64,000 nt of DNA from Brucella thiophenivorans (GTDB lineage: Bacteria; Pseudomonadota; Alphaproteobacteria; Rhizobiales; Rhizobiaceae): the NCBI RefSeq assembly GCF_002252445.1, contig NZ_NNRJ01000052.1, positions 62,001-126,000 of the forward strand. The letters run 5' to 3'. Positions 9,408 to 17,710 of the stretch are shown here, piece after piece. How positions within the stretch are numbered: the stretch's first letter is position 1; the number at the start of each line of letters is the position of its first letter. The notes under the pieces are model-generated. The model saw only the letters and a program-made list of their open reading frames with translations, was not told where the DNA came from and did no database searches. The position numbers and the translations under genes are program-made.

Positions 9408-9790
9408 ATGAACAAGACATCCGGGACATCGGAAGACGCGGCGGACAAGCTTGTCAAGAACATCCTTCGCAAGACCCGTCAAACCTATTCGGCAGAGGAA
9501 AAAATCTGCATCGTTCTGGCGGGTATTCGAGGAGAGGAAAGCATCTCTGTGTTGTACCGCCGCGAAGTCATCGCCGAAAGCCTTTATTACAGTTGGTCGA
9601 AGGAGTTCCTGGAAGCGGGCAAGCGTCGGCTCTGAGGGGCGACACGGCACGGCAAGCTACGTCGCCGGAAGTAAAGGACCTTCGCTCTGAAGCTTTGTCG
9701 TTGAGGGACAAGATCAAGAAACTGACAATCCGCCAACGCCGCTTGCAACAAAAAAACAAGTGGCATAATCAGTCAAACAAACGAACCAGA
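9408..9790 (+). pseudogene. IS3-family transposase orfA relic, frameshifted and truncated
   Basis: From the ATG at 9408 the frame encodes an IS3-type OrfA N-terminal domain, including YSAEEKICIVLAGIRGEESI and ESLYYSWSKEFLEAGKRRL, the helix-turn-helix that binds IS ends. The frame then hits a stop at 9633-9635. Homology continues in another frame from about 9631 (GDTARQATSPEVKDLR), so there is a one-base frameshift. After about 9700 the similarity fades and no orfB follows. It is a dead fragment. It belongs to a different IS3 subgroup from the relic at 52577-53244. Confidence 0.7.
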
Positions 9791-9832
9791 GCCTCCAATA
9801 CTCAAGCCGCTCTGATGTCCAATTTTATATAA

Positions 9833-10129
9833 CGACGGACACCCCCGCCCCGCCAGCTCTTCCGCGTAAAATCTGTCCCATAATGCATCCCTCCAAGCTT
9901 GGGAATATAGTGCACCATCAAAACCTGGGATCAAACACCTAGAAAACGAGCGATGCATTTCGCGGATCATGGTGAGTGGACTATCCATTATCTCAAATGA
10001 CCTTCATCGGTTTCCGGCAATGCTCCTGATAAAGGCCCCAAATTTAGAGGTTCCTCTTTTACGGTAATGAATTTCAAGGAAAAAAGGACGCTCGTTCTAA
10101 CTCAATAAAACTGAGAGCCGCTCTAAACT
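9833..10129. other. Gene-poor stretch between IS3 relic and bphP
   Basis: A small minus-strand frame at 9773-9988 (71 codons) covers part of it but resembles nothing I know and has no ribosome site. I see no clear terminator or repeat here. It is probably the eroded flank of the insertion. Confidence 0.3.
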
Positions 10130-12259
10130 TTATAGCTCGATTGGCACCGTCACCACGACCTTCAGCCCCGGATTATTGTTTAATTCTTCGAGTTCGCCAC
10201 CAAGACCAATGACGATTGCGTTGAGCATCTTGCTGCCAAAACCACTGCGGTCTCGCGTCTTTCCACCGCCATTATCAGCCACGATCAGTCGCGCCTGATT
10301 AAAGTGCTGGTCCAGTATCACCTCGGTCGGACCGGGCGCACCATCGTAAGCGTATTTATTCGCATTGGTGACCAGTTCTGAATAAACCAACCCGATATTG
10401 ATAGCCCGATCTGCATTGATTAACACATGCGAGAGCTTGCTCGTATGGCGACTTCTCCATTCCTCACCCATGGACTGAAACAGTTCATTCGATAGTTCTT
10501 CGAGGTATCGGGCGAGATCGACCGATCCAACATAATTATCGGAATAAAGACGCCGATGCACCAAAGCCACCGCGGCAATACGACTGCGCGCGTCGGTAAG
10601 ATATTGGATAACAGTCGGATCAGTGATTTCCCGCATCTGCATGCCAAGAAATGTGGAAACAAGCTGAAGACTGTTCTGGACCCGATGATTAATTTCCTTC
10701 ATGAGGAAATCCTTCTGTTCCAGAAGCTTGTCTTTCTGCTCCACAGTCCTTTGCAACTCACGATTCAGTCGATCAATACGCCGGCGCTGATAGGCTTCAG
10801 AAATGACGCGCCCAACACGGTGCATCGCGTCGATCTTGTTGAAATTCCAATAACGCGAGCGACCACGAACTTCTTCTGTCCACGCTTCAAAAGATGCGCG
10901 AGGCGTAAGTGGTTGCGCTGATGAACTTTCCGCATCCTTGTGCGGATTTCCAGCCCATTCAACAATTTGTACCTTTTCCGCCCGCGACCATATCAGGAAT
11001 ACATCATCATCAAGATACAGTTTGAGAACAGCAATACCGCTTGCGAGTGGCACGATATGCGAGGGCAAACTCTTATTGCGTCCAAACTCATACGAGTAAA
11101 ACAAGCCATCCTTGAGCTTGTTTTCGGTCAATTGGATGATTGTATTGAGATCGGCGATATCCGGAGACGTTCCGGACTGAGCATCAAGCCTTCCATTGGC
11201 AACGACAGCGAACCCGTCTGCAATCATCATTTTTCTCAGATTGTCGGCAGATGCAGAAAAACGCTCCTCAAGAGAACTGTTGATCAGGAGCGCCTCAACC
11301 AGACGATCCTCATGCGATCGAAGACGAAGCCGCTCTCTTGCATTTTCCGCCTCGTCCTTGGCCTTCATCTGGCGTGCAAGACTTGCCGCCAAAGCGCGCG
11401 CCACAGCGCGTATTGCAAAAGGCATCACCATAGGCGTTGCATTGTGACAAGCAATCAACCCCCAGAGCACGCCATCCTTGATGATGGAAACGGACGCACT
11501 CGCGCCCACGCCCATATTCCGCAGATATTGCAGATGAATAGGAGACACACTTCTCAGCGCCACATCGCTTAGATCGAGATGCTCGACGGAGGCGCCATAC
11601 CATTTTAACGGTTGTGGCTCATAGGACGAATTGGGAATAACGCGAACGCGGTTGCGCAAATAAAGAGCGCGGGCCTGCCTCGGAATATCGCTGGCAGGGA
11701 AATGATGGTTGAGAAAGGATGGGTAAACATCGTTGCGGTCTTCAGCAACAACAACGCCGGACGCATCATCAAGAAACTGGTAGATCATAACGCGGTCAAA
11801 GCCCGTGAGCGTGCGAAACACCGCAACAGCCTTCCCAAACAGGGCCTGAGTATCCGGCGCGTTTTCAAACGCATAGGCTATTGCTTCAAGACCTGAAAGT
11901 GACTGTTCGGGCGTAATATTTGCCTCAAGCGCAGGCTCGATTTCGATCAGCAGATACTGATCGAGAATATGTCCCAGCAGGTCGAAACTCTTCTCACCGA
12001 CGATACGTTTGCCAAGAATGATTTCATCGGCACGCGGCGCATTTCGAGCAATTGAAAGCACATTGAGTTGCAGCAATGTATCGATGTGTTGCCCATACCA
12101 TCGGTCACCGAAATAGGTTTCCAACTGCCCCGCACCACCCACAATCAGCCCCGTAGAAATTTCTGCGATCAGAAGCATCCCATGCGGCTGAATCGATCCC
12201 GGTATATGTATGGGTTCGCGATCGCAGCCGGTCTGGTCAGGCAGATTGTCTGGCGACAT
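10130..12259 (-). CDS. bphP: Bacteriophytochrome sensor histidine kinase
   Basis: The 709-residue red/far-red photoreceptor kinase has PAS, GAF and PHY domains followed by a HisKA_2-type kinase. Cys12, in GCDREPIHIPGSIQPHG, is the expected biliverdin attachment residue. The GAF signature PASDIPRQARALYLRN and the chromophore-pocket WGLIACHNATP are intact. The phospho-accepting His is about residue 525 in EINHRVQNSLQL, with N-box ELVTNANKYA and DNGGG/GFGSKM in the ATPase domain. I chose ATG 12259 because it leads directly into the Cys-bearing tail. It overlaps the upstream heme oxygenase by 23 bases, so the two are coupled. No response regulator is next to it; HisKA_2 kinases often signal through the general stress response, but that is inference. 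Confidence 0.93.
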   Translation of the reverse strand: MSPDNLPDQTGCDREPIHIPGSIQPHGMLLIAEISTGLIVGGAGQLETYFGDRWYGQHIDTLLQLNVLSIARNAPRADEIILGKRIVGEKSFDLLGHILDQYLLIEIEPALEANITPEQSLSGLEAIAYAFENAPDTQALFGKAVAVFRTLTGFDRVMIYQFLDDASGVVVAEDRNDVYPSFLNHHFPASDIPRQARALYLRNRVRVIPNSSYEPQPLKWYGASVEHLDLSDVALRSVSPIHLQYLRNMGVGASASVSIIKDGVLWGLIACHNATPMVMPFAIRAVARALAASLARQMKAKDEAENARERLRLRSHEDRLVEALLINSSLEERFSASADNLRKMMIADGFAVVANGRLDAQSGTSPDIADLNTIIQLTENKLKDGLFYSYEFGRNKSLPSHIVPLASGIAVLKLYLDDDVFLIWSRAEKVQIVEWAGNPHKDAESSSAQPLTPRASFEAWTEEVRGRSRYWNFNKIDAMHRVGRVISEAYQRRRIDRLNRELQRTVEQKDKLLEQKDFLMKEINHRVQNSLQLVSTFLGMQMREITDPTVIQYLTDARSRIAAVALVHRRLYSDNYVGSVDLARYLEELSNELFQSMGEEWRSRHTSKLSHVLINADRAINIGLVYSELVTNANKYAYDGAPGPTEVILDQHFNQARLIVADNGGGKTRDRSGFGSKMLNAIVIGLGGELEELNNNPGLKVVVTVPIEL

Positions 12260-12842
12260 AGTTGAAAACCTTAAGATAATTATACTCGAGCGCACCTAAC
12301 GCTGCGATGGCCGCAAACATGCAGCGCTCCTCATCATCATCGTCAAAAGGCGTTATTTCAATGAGTTTTAATGCCTGTGGCCATAAAAATAAACTGCTGG
12401 ACTGTTTTATCAGATGGCGAGCACCAAAATCTCCATTAAATCCAAGTTGTGATACCAGTTCAGCACGTTGCTGAACCCCGTAAACGGTGGATTCGAGAGC
12501 ATAAAGCGTACCAATCACAGTCGCCAGATCAACCGGCTGAGTGGTGCGCTTTGGTCCGACGACAAGGGGAATATCAACATCGGCAATATCGTCGATGTCG
12601 CTTAAAAGCTCTTGTTCAAGCTTGCTCTGATCCCAGCCGGAATAAAGCGCGCCAATATGGCTAACTTCCAGCATGGTTTCCAGACAGGTTCTGCTTGCAA
12701 GAGTGGCCTGTAAATACCGCTTATAGTTCTCAACCGAGCAAAACATCGACTGATTGCCATATAATTCGTCAAGTCTTTCACGGTGGGGAGCGGTAGCCGA
12801 TTTCAATCGACGATACCGTCCGGACGTCACAATCTGAAACAT
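12237..12842 (-). CDS. bphO: Heme oxygenase supplying biliverdin to the phytochrome
   Basis: About 201 residues. LKSATAPHRERLDELYG carries the proximal heme-ligand His in the family's usual N-terminal position, and GTLYALESTVYG matches the distal helix region (normally YVLEGSTLGG). The family opens heme to biliverdin IX-alpha, CO and iron in the cytoplasm. It sits directly upstream of, and overlapping, bphP, which needs biliverdin, so the role is well supported. The start is uncertain: an in-frame ATG 12 codons earlier (12878) also exists; 12842 keeps the usual short N-terminal tail and has a GGAG upstream. Confidence 0.85.
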   Translation of the reverse strand: MFQIVTSGRYRRLKSATAPHRERLDELYGNQSMFCSVENYKRYLQATLASRTCLETMLEVSHIGALYSGWDQSKLEQELLSDIDDIADVDIPLVVGPKRTTQPVDLATVIGTLYALESTVYGVQQRAELVSQLGFNGDFGARHLIKQSSSLFLWPQALKLIEITPFDDDDEERCMFAAIAALGALEYNYLKVFNYVARQSA

Positions 12843-12995
12843 TAAGAAAATTCGCTCCGCTTGATGTGAAGAGCGCATGCCACCAAGCCTGAATGCACTC
12901 CTCCGCGCCTAAAACGCAGCCCAACCGCCTTTGTTCCTGCAGGTGTAAAATTAAATTTGAACGCAGAAAATTGAAAGATTGGCGGTCGGCTTTTA

Positions 12996-13017
12996 TTAGG
13001 TAGACTGATCTACCTAA
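12996..13017. promoter_or_regulatory. TetR-type operator upstream of the TetR/EamA pair
   Basis: TTAGGTAGA and TCTACCTAA are perfect 9-base inverted arms around a 4-base centre. The core TAGACTGATCTA has the shape of a TetR-family half-site pair. It ends 18 bases before the regulator start and should overlap its promoter, so autorepression, together with repression of the coupled transporter, is likely. Confidence 0.75.
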
Positions 13018-13035
13018 CTACTCTATACGGGTGCT

Positions 13036-13623
13036 ATGAACAACCAACTTGAAAATGCATCAAAAACAGCGCGCGAACGGCTTTTAGAGGCCGCTCAGAT
13101 ATTGTTTTATAATGATGGCATTGCCGCCACAGGCATCGACTCGATCACACGCCGTGCGGGTGTTGCAAAGCAAAGCCTTTATAATAATTTTTCGTCCAAG
13201 GCCGACCTTGTCGCAACCTATCTAGAATTGCGACATGAGGAATGGCTGTCACTTTATGAAAAACGCCTTGAGAATGCTAAAAATCCCAAAGAGAAAATTC
13301 TGGCCGTTTTTGCGGCTTATGAGGACCATGCAGAATTTGCCTATGAACGGGGCTTTCGCGGCTGCGGCCTCTTGAATGCTGCGGCAGAATTATCGGCGGA
13401 CAATCCGGGGCGTGCAACTGTGCGCAGGCACAAAGAACAGATCGAAGGCTTTCTCGCTGACCATCTTCGCGACCTCATCACCGATGACGTAGAGTTGAAT
13501 TCATTTGCAAGGCACCTCTCCTTCATTCTCGAAGGTGCTATCACGCGCTCCGGTCTTGAAGGCAACGGCAGACAGATGCGTGAAGCCAAAGACCTCGTCG
13601 TTACACTATTGAAGACACTCTGA
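13036..13623 (+). CDS. TetR/AcrR family transcriptional repressor
   Basis: The protein has 195 residues. The N-terminal helix-turn-helix is clear: ARERLLEAAQILFYNDGIAATGIDSITRRAGVAKQSLYNNFSSKADLV. The C-terminal ligand-binding part matches TetR regulators that control exporters (a Cys-bearing FRGCGLLNAAAEL segment). It has no obvious Shine-Dalgarno sequence and may be leaderless or weakly translated. It is translationally coupled to the EamA transporter (TGATG). The palindrome at 12996-13017 is its likely operator. Confidence 0.9.
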   Translation: MNNQLENASKTARERLLEAAQILFYNDGIAATGIDSITRRAGVAKQSLYNNFSSKADLVATYLELRHEEWLSLYEKRLENAKNPKEKILAVFAAYEDHAEFAYERGFRGCGLLNAAAELSADNPGRATVRRHKEQIEGFLADHLRDLITDDVELNSFARHLSFILEGAITRSGLEGNGRQMREAKDLVVTLLKTL

Positions 13624-14558
13624 TGCAATCATCAAAAGACTACCTGCTCGGCGTTGCAGCAATCCTCATCGCGTCCATCATCTGGGGCACCACAGGAACG
13701 GCGGCAACATTTGCACCCGAAGTAAGCGCTGTTGCCATCGGTGCCGCCGCAATGGGCATTGGCGGACTGTTGCAAGCATTGCTCGCTTTCAAAGGCATTT
13801 CCGCATCGCGACGGGCATTGATGGTTGAATGGCGCTATCTTTTGTTTGGCGGCGTTGCCGTTGCTCTATACCCACTGGCTTTTTACGCTTCCATGCGGAT
13901 GGCTGGGGTCACTATCGGCACGCTTATTTCGTTGGGATCAGCTCCTCTTCTATCCGCACTCATTGAATATAAGCTTGATGGTCTTCGTTTATCCATGCGC
14001 TGGGCAATCGGTGCATCGATCGGCATTATCGGAATGCTGCTTCTATGTGTAGCCGAAGGCAACGGAGGACATGCATCCAGCAACTCCAATTCCGAAATCA
14101 TCGGCATGTCGCTGGGGCTTGTGGCAGGTTTCACCTATGCACTTTACTCGTGGTGCGCGCGCCGCCTCATGCAGAAGAGCATTTCTTCAACAACGGCAAT
14201 GGGAGCGATTTTTGGTATTGGCGGATTGCTGCTGATGCCAGTTCTGGCTTTGACCGGCGGCCCCTTTCTGGTGTCATGGAACAACGCAGCCGTTGGCATC
14301 TATATGGCGCTGATCCCGATGTTTCTGGGCTATGTCTGTTTCGGTTACGGCCTAAGCCGGGTTCAGGCGAGCGTGGCGACAACAATTACGCTCTTTGAAC
14401 CCGTCGTTGCCGCATTTTTTGCAGTTCTTATCGTTGGAGAAAGATTGCCTGCGCTTGGCTGGCTTGGCGTGTTGCTGGTTGTTATATGTCTGATCGTCAT
14501 CACGATGCCTGCGAAGGCTCAAAAACAACAAGCCAATACCGGTTCTCTGCCCGCGTGA
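13623..14558 (+). CDS. EamA/DMT superfamily transporter
   Basis: The 311-residue protein has ten predicted membrane helices in two EamA repeats. The first opens ILIASIIWGTTGTAATFAPE and the second ends in GYGLSRVQASVATTITLFEPVVAAFFAVLIVGE, the standard DMT-family C-terminal signature. Members export amino acids, metabolites or drugs across the inner membrane. Its ATG shares a base with the stop of the TetR gene, so the two form a regulator-exporter operon. The substrate is probably whatever binds the TetR protein. Confidence 0.9.
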   Translation: MQSSKDYLLGVAAILIASIIWGTTGTAATFAPEVSAVAIGAAAMGIGGLLQALLAFKGISASRRALMVEWRYLLFGGVAVALYPLAFYASMRMAGVTIGTLISLGSAPLLSALIEYKLDGLRLSMRWAIGASIGIIGMLLLCVAEGNGGHASSNSNSEIIGMSLGLVAGFTYALYSWCARRLMQKSISSTTAMGAIFGIGGLLLMPVLALTGGPFLVSWNNAAVGIYMALIPMFLGYVCFGYGLSRVQASVATTITLFEPVVAAFFAVLIVGERLPALGWLGVLLVVICLIVITMPAKAQKQQANTGSLPA

Positions 14559-14651
14559 CAATTATTTCTTGAGGAAACGTGACCCGCAAACACTGGCGGT
14601 CAGTTTCAATTGGAGTTAATGGCCTCTCGATAAACATCTTACGAGGGGTCT

Positions 14652-15941
14652 ATGTCCTATTTTCCAAAGTGGCGTCTTACCAATAACAGCACGGTATTGC
14701 CTGACGAACGGCTTCCGACAGCGGCCGCAGTGCCGATGGGCATTCAGCATCTGCTGGCCATGTCCGGCTCAACCATCGTCGCACCTTTGCTGATGGGTTT
14801 TGATCCAAACGTCGCAGTCTTTTTCTCAGGCATTGGAACGCTCATCTTCTTTTTGATGACTGGCGGTCGCGTGCCAAGCTATCTTGGTTCGTCTTTCTCC
14901 TTCATAGCTGTCGTGATCGCTGTGACAGCCTATTCCGGCAGCGGCCCCAATCCGAATATCGCGCTTGCTCTTGGCGGCATCATCGCCTGCGGTGCGCTTT
15001 ACGCCGTGATCGGACTTGTGGTGATGGCTGTAGGTTCAGGCTGGGTCGAGCGACTGATGCCGCCCGCAGTTACCGGCGCCATCGGCGTCGCCATCGGCCT
15101 TAACCTCGCACCAGTAGCAATCGGCCAGCTCAAGGGCTCCGGCGCGCATATGACAATCGCACTGTTAACCGTGCTTTGTATGGCGATGATTTCAGCCTAC
15201 GGTTCACTTGCCACCAAGCGCATTGCCGTGCTGCTGGCGCTCCTGTTCGGCTATTGCCTCGTACTGATTTTCGGCAATGGCCTTGGCTTTGTTCCGGGAA
15301 TTGACTTTGCCGCTGTGGGGGCTGCTCCATGGTTTGGCCTGCCAGCCTTCACCGCACCTGTTTTCACATGGCCGGCGATCACGCTGATTGCACCGGTGGC
15401 AATCGTTCTGGTTGCTGAAAACCTCGGCCATATCAAAGCGCTTGGCTCGATCACCGGCCAGAACATGGACCGCTACATCGGTCGTGGCTTTTTCGGCGAT
15501 GGTATTGCCACGATGATTTCAGGTTCTGGCGGCGGTACGGGCGTCACAACCTATGCCGAAAATATCGGCGTCATGGCCATGACCAAAGTCTATTCAACGC
15601 TGATCTTCGTCATTGCGGCTGTGGTTGCCATCGCACTTGGCATGTCGCCAAAATTCGGCGCGATCCTGCACACCATTCCGGCCCCGGTTCTGGCAGGACT
15701 GGCTGTATCGGTTTTCGGTCTGATTGCTTCGGCAATGGCACGTATCTGGGTGGTCAACAAGGTCAACTTCGCCGATCCGCGCAATCTCTTCACGGTTGGC
15801 GTCGCACTGATTTTCGGCGCTGGCGATTTCACTGTCAATATTGGAAGTTTTGCACTTGGTGGGATTGGTACATCAACCTTTGCCGCTCTGGTGCTCTATC
15901 AGCTTTTAAGCATTGGTCGTAAAAGCGACGAAGCGGCTTAA
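14652..15941 (+). CDS. Uracil/xanthine permease family (NCS2) transporter
   Basis: The protein has 429 residues and about 14 helices. QHLLAMSGSTIVAPLLMGF near residue 34, the central VLVAENLGHIKALG with the substrate-binding Glu, and SGSGGGTGVTTYAENIGVMAMTKVYS are the NCS2 signatures of UraA and RutG. It imports a pyrimidine base, probably uracil, with a proton. It is monocistronic, ending at the hairpin 15948-15979. A GAGGGG ribosome site precedes the ATG. Confidence 0.9.
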   Translation: MSYFPKWRLTNNSTVLPDERLPTAAAVPMGIQHLLAMSGSTIVAPLLMGFDPNVAVFFSGIGTLIFFLMTGGRVPSYLGSSFSFIAVVIAVTAYSGSGPNPNIALALGGIIACGALYAVIGLVVMAVGSGWVERLMPPAVTGAIGVAIGLNLAPVAIGQLKGSGAHMTIALLTVLCMAMISAYGSLATKRIAVLLALLFGYCLVLIFGNGLGFVPGIDFAAVGAAPWFGLPAFTAPVFTWPAITLIAPVAIVLVAENLGHIKALGSITGQNMDRYIGRGFFGDGIATMISGSGGGTGVTTYAENIGVMAMTKVYSTLIFVIAAVVAIALGMSPKFGAILHTIPAPVLAGLAVSVFGLIASAMARIWVVNKVNFADPRNLFTVGVALIFGAGDFTVNIGSFALGGIGTSTFAALVLYQLLSIGRKSDEAA

Positions 15942-15947
15942 AATCAT

Positions 15948-15979
15948 GCCGCGCAAAGCTCAGGAAAGCTTTGCGCGGC
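15948..15979. terminator. Bidirectional hairpin between convergent permease and MFS genes
   Basis: A perfect 13-bp stem, GCCGCGCAAAGCT / AGCTTTGCGCGGC, with a 6-base loop, lies between two stop codons that face each other. Only a weak T-run (ATTTTAAG on the minus side) follows. Confidence 0.7.
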
Positions 15980-15984
15980 TCATC

Positions 15985-17613
15985 CTAAGTTAAGTCGAGA
16001 TGCGTCTTCAGCGGCATATCATCATGAATTGAGACCGTTTGCCGCTCAATCATGCGATGCACCACAGGCGGCGTCGAACCTTTGTGAAGAGCAAGCAGTC
16101 TTTCTGAGACTTCTGCATCCGACTGCGTGCGCCGCTGATTGTGGCGCACATATTCCACCCATGTCGGAACATGATAGCTCTCGGTCCATGTTTCTGGGTT
16201 TTCCAGATCGCGCAGCAGCGCCCATTGCCGTGCACCATCACGAATGCGAATACGCCGTCGCAATGCCATTGCTTCCAGAAATGCGCGGACATCCTCTTGC
16301 GCGATTTTATAATCGACCATGATCATGATCGGCCCACTGCGCGAACGCAAATCAAGCCGCAATTTGGGTTCGCTGAAGCGATTGAGCGGATCGAGATTGA
16401 GCGATTCAAAATCAGGCTGCGGCAGAAGAAAACCGACCAGCGCCCCAAACAGCAAAACACCTGCCGCGACCATTAGGGCAATAGGCACACCAACTCCGTC
16501 AGCCACAGAACCCCAAAGCCAGCTGCCAGCCGCCATGCCACCAAACGTGGCAGTCTGGTAAAGTGCCAATGCGCGACCCACTACCCATCGTGGCGTGGAA
16601 AGCTGCACAGTCACGTTAAAAAGCGACAGGGCAAGCACCCATGAAAGGCCTGCGGGAAGCAGAAAAAGGCAACTCATCCATATGCTGCGGCTAACCGATA
16701 GTAACAGGCAGCTGATTGCGAATGCTGTGAAAGCACCACGCACCAGCCATTCATTGCCGAGCAATTCGCGCAGCCTTGCGCTTGAAAGCGCGCCACCAAT
16801 CGCGCCCACGCCAAAAAAGCCAAGCATGATGCCGTATGTCAGCGCTGTACCGTCGACAAGATCACGCGCCACAAGCGGCAGAAGTGCGAGAATGACAATC
16901 GCCGATAGACCAAACAAAAAGCCGCGAAACATCACCTTCAAAAGGTTCGGCGACATCGATACATAACGCAGACCCGCCACCATTGCAGGCCCTAGCGTTT
17001 CGCGTGGCAATGTCGATTTGGTTGTCTGCGGCTGCCAGCGCCATAAGGCCAGAATAAGCGCAAGGTAGCTGAAAGCATTGAAGATGAAGGCAAAGGCCGC
17101 ACCCGCCACCGCAACAATTGCACCGCCGATTGCCGGGCCAATGCTGCGCATCAGATTAAAGCTCATGGAATTGAGCGCCACAGCCGCTGGCAGATCGGCG
17201 CGCGGCACTATATCACCCATCGACGCCTGCCAAGACGGGTTGTGCAACGCGCCACCACAGCCAATCAGAAAGGTAAAGCCAAGCAACATCCACGGCGTCA
17301 GCATGCCAAGATAAGCGAAAGCCGCAAGCGCCACGGACACCAACAACAGCAGAATTTGCGCGGTGAGCATGATGCGGCGGCGATCGAAATTATCGGCCAG
17401 CGCACCGGCTGCCACAGAGAAAATCATCACCGGCAAAGTCGTCGAAGCCTGAACCAGCGCAACCATATCATCGGAATGCGCAATGGTGGCCATCATCCAG
17501 CCCGCGCCGACCGTTTGCACAAGCCCGCCAAGGTTTGAAAACAGCGTTGCAGACCACAAAGCGCGAAAAGTTCCATACTGAAACGGCGCGAGGGGGGAAT
17601 TTCTTTGCGGCAT
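15985..17613 (-). CDS. MFS transporter (EntS-like) with C-terminal soluble domain
   Basis: The protein has 542 residues. Residues about 1-410 form a 12-helix MFS_3/EntS-type exporter: FRALWSATLFSNLGGLVQTVGAGWMM, ADNFDRRRIM (motif A) and NSMSFNLMRSIGPAIGGAIV. The last 125 or so residues are soluble and resemble the dimeric alpha-beta barrel (ABM-like) fold (PIMIMVDYKIAQEDVRAFLEAMALRRRIRIRDGARQW is only partly quoted from residues around 430-465). This fusion is known in Rhizobiales. The exported substrate and the role of the extra domain are unknown. Confidence 0.85.
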   Translation of the reverse strand: MPQRNSPLAPFQYGTFRALWSATLFSNLGGLVQTVGAGWMMATIAHSDDMVALVQASTTLPVMIFSVAAGALADNFDRRRIMLTAQILLLLVSVALAAFAYLGMLTPWMLLGFTFLIGCGGALHNPSWQASMGDIVPRADLPAAVALNSMSFNLMRSIGPAIGGAIVAVAGAAFAFIFNAFSYLALILALWRWQPQTTKSTLPRETLGPAMVAGLRYVSMSPNLLKVMFRGFLFGLSAIVILALLPLVARDLVDGTALTYGIMLGFFGVGAIGGALSSARLRELLGNEWLVRGAFTAFAISCLLLSVSRSIWMSCLFLLPAGLSWVLALSLFNVTVQLSTPRWVVGRALALYQTATFGGMAAGSWLWGSVADGVGVPIALMVAAGVLLFGALVGFLLPQPDFESLNLDPLNRFSEPKLRLDLRSRSGPIMIMVDYKIAQEDVRAFLEAMALRRRIRIRDGARQWALLRDLENPETWTESYHVPTWVEYVRHNQRRTQSDAEVSERLLALHKGSTPPVVHRMIERQTVSIHDDMPLKTHLDLT

Positions 17614-17710
17614 TCAGACGACCTCCATCCTTCACCAATACTTCAGGTGATATGGAAATAGCCACCAAGGAATAATTAAATTCGTTCAAGCGCGACGCGA
17701 CGACACAGTT

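Noticed and set aside
9773-9988. 71-codon minus-strand frame in the IS3 patch
   Set aside because: Overlaps the relic's 3' part, lacks a ribosome site and matches nothing I know.
10940-11572. 210-codon plus-strand frame opposite bphP
   Set aside because: Antisense to a gene with intact phytochrome motifs; its composition is that of a shadow frame.
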